Source of the DNA: Diplosphaera chodatii
Lineage: Eukaryota; Chlorophyta; Trebouxiophyceae; Prasiolales; Stichococcaceae
DNA: 64,000 nt
Reading direction: 5' to 3'
Assembly (NCBI GenBank): GCA_032358165.1
Contig: JAALGY010000012.1
Location: forward strand, 1,116,001 to 1,180,000
Shown: positions 62,297 to 64,000 of the stretch, piece after piece
Position numbering within the stretch: the stretch's first letter is position 1
Layout: the number at the start of each line of letters is the position of its first letter
Position numbers and translations under genes: made by a program
Notes under the pieces: model-generated
What the model saw: the letters and a program-made list of their open reading frames with translations, nothing else
What the model was told of the DNA's origin: nothing
The model's database searches: none

Positions 62297-63949
62297 TCAG
62301 ATCACGCCGCTGAAGTAGTTGCGGTCACCCAATGTGTTGGCCTCCTCGTGCAGCTTCAGCACTTGAGTGACTGCTGTGCGTGCCTTGACGGCCTGTAGGT
62401 AGCCCTGGATCTTGGGGTATCCATCGAAGGAGGCGCCCAGACGCTGTGCAAACAGCAGGTACGGCGCTGCACATAGCAGGATGTGGTATCATCGGTTCAT
62501 CGGGTCAGCGTTATGCTTCTGGCACAGCACACAACAGTACAAGAGCATGTTGTCATTTGGGGGCTGCAGGACCCCCGATGTGCCCAGCCATGCAGCCGCG
62601 CCTGTGCCAACATCCGCAAGGGTGAAGTCATTGCCAGCCACATAGCGGCTGCTGGACAGGTAGGACTCCCAGTGGTGCAGCTCCTCATTCAGCTGGTCGA
62701 TCATCTCTTGGAAACGCTGCTTCCCTGCAGTCAGGATGTCCAGATGCACGATGTGCGTGTTGGGCAGGGCATGTGGTCACTTCAATGTACAAGCACATCC
62801 AGCCATGCTGCAACTCACCCTCTGGAGTGTTGACTTAATCCCATGCCTGCACAGAAAGGCCATTGTGGGATGTCAACTGGTTGCAGTTTGATCTGGACCT
62901 TCACACGGTATGTAGGTGGACTCTGAAGGCTGCATACTTTCATATGCATGGGGTCGACTATCTTGGGCGACAGGACTTGGCTCTCTGCCAGCCGCTGCCA
63001 CACCTGCAGCGTCAACAGCGCACGCCCTGGGATCCACAGCTTAGTATACCGGCATGTTAACAGGCGTCTGGAGTAAACAGGCGACCAGAGGCTGTGCATC
63101 AGCAACGAAGCAAAACAAACCCACCAAAGCACGGCGCTTGCGGTCGGTCAATGGAGGCAGCAGCAGCTCGCCGGACTTGCCATGCTGCTCCTCGATCCAA
63201 ATGATGGCCGCCAGGGAGTCGGAAATCACGATGTCACCCTCCTCATACACTGGGAGCTGCCCGCGCGGGTTCAAGTGTGTGACCAGGTCCGACTTGTGCT
63301 CACCTGGGGCACAAGCAGGGCCAATTCAATCCTCTGCAGGCGATCATGTCCTAATGTAGCAACACCCTTTGACAAACATGACAGTAACACTTGCATTGAA
63401 CATGCCACAGCCTGCGCATGCTGCATATTGCTCACAGCTGTGCGTGCCTTTCTGGAAACTCAGTACATGCGACTTGTACTTCAGCCGCTTCTCGTGCAGC
63501 ATGATATGTGTTCGCAGGCAGGGCGGCGACCACGGGCCCCAGTACAGAATGCACTGGGTGTTGTCACCTGTGCATTGTGAGCCAACGTTAGTGCATGTGC
63601 TACGCCCAAGCAACAGACATGGTAGGATTGATAGTGTTAACATGCGCCAACAATGCCATTTGGGGCGTGATGGTAGCAGACACATGCAGAGAGATGCGAC
63701 CTGTGATTGTTGAGATATTAAAGATCAAGTTGCGCGGGCGGTGCATCCACCGTTTCATGGCACTACACCAATTGAGCACCTGATGAGGACATGTTGGATG
63801 TTGCCGTGCGGAGTTCGATTGTCACTGGTACCTTCGCTTGCCTGATCACTGCAGTGGTCGTCACTCCCTCCGTCAATCACTTCTGTTCTGCGTGTCAGCT
63901 GCGAAGTACAATCATTCGCGCGCGCGACATACAGCCAAGCGCTGAACAT
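62297..63949 (-). CDS. Glutathione S-transferase
   Basis: Predicted GST with a thioredoxin-fold N domain and helical C domain. Exons (minus order): possible 63824-63949 (ATG 63949), then 63436-63553, 63125-63303, 62938-63003, 62533-62724 and 62297-62466. The N domain shows CILYWGPWSPPCLRTHIMLH, a CxxC-less motif whose SPPC would place a Cys near the glutathione site as in omega/lambda/DHAR-type GSTs. It is followed by HLNPRGQLPVYEEGDIVISD and SLAAIIWIEEQ (cis-Pro and the Glu/Ser contact). The C domain shows QLNEELHHWESYLSSSRYVA, GNDFTLADVG and a terminal LQAVKARTAVTQVLKLHEEA. The junction between 62938 and 62724 fits only with a later donor (C|GTGTGA at about 62.90 kb). The first exon would splice through CAG|GCAAGC and is uncertain; the true start may lie outside the window. 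Confidence 0.78.
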
Positions 63950-64000
63950 CCCACCGATTTGGCTTTGTGGACAGTGCTGGCGGTCTTGGACCTGTCGAGG

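Overview
This window reads as nuclear DNA of a green alga. The genes are split into many short exons by GT-AG introns that usually start GTGAG/GTGCG and end TGCAG. Coding sequence is GC-rich, and most upstream/downstream neighbours can be aligned by eye to land-plant proteins: plastid DXR, plant-type THI4, the peroxisomal E2 PEX4, and plant-type MSH1 fused to a GIY-YIG nuclease. A chlorophyte, perhaps a trebouxiophyte, is my inference. No bacterial operons, tRNA, rRNA or CRISPR arrays were seen. Most exon models below were built by requiring that splice phases match across each junction; single-base errors in coordinates are possible.

Layout. 1-9.6 kb: the 3' end of a RIO2 kinase (+), then tail-to-tail the 8-kb MSH1 gene (-). 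10.5-19 kb: four minus-strand genes: a DUF1295-type membrane protein, a membrane-anchored epoxide hydrolase, an unrecognised gene, and a protein with a tRNA-synthetase anticodon-binding-like domain. 19.5-26.8 kb: PEX4 (+) and THI4 (-) converge, then a LARGE-like GT49 glycosyltransferase (+). 27.2-32.7 kb: ALG5 (-) and the decapping factor DCP1 (+). 33.9-40.4 kb: the splicing factor SYF1 (-) in 22 exons. 41.2-47.8 kb: an organelle-targeted tyrosine phosphatase, a 71-residue membrane microprotein and DXR, all on +. 48.1-51.8 kb: the PIN nuclease SWT1 (-). 52.5-56.8 kb: an unrecognised cysteine-rich protein and a GATA factor (+). 57.9-63.9 kb: a BNR sialidase-like protein, the elongation factor EAF and a glutathione S-transferase (all -).

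The genes do not form one pathway. There is a loose concentration of RNA-metabolism and transcription genes (RIO2, DCP1, SYF1, SWT1, GATA, EAF) and of secretory glycosylation genes (GT49, ALG5, sialidase-like). The least explained items are the 71-residue microprotein, the cysteine-rich protein at 52.5-55 kb, the minus-strand gene at 15.6-16.9 kb, a pair of related foldback elements on either side of the phosphatase gene, and a noticeable number of GC-AG introns.
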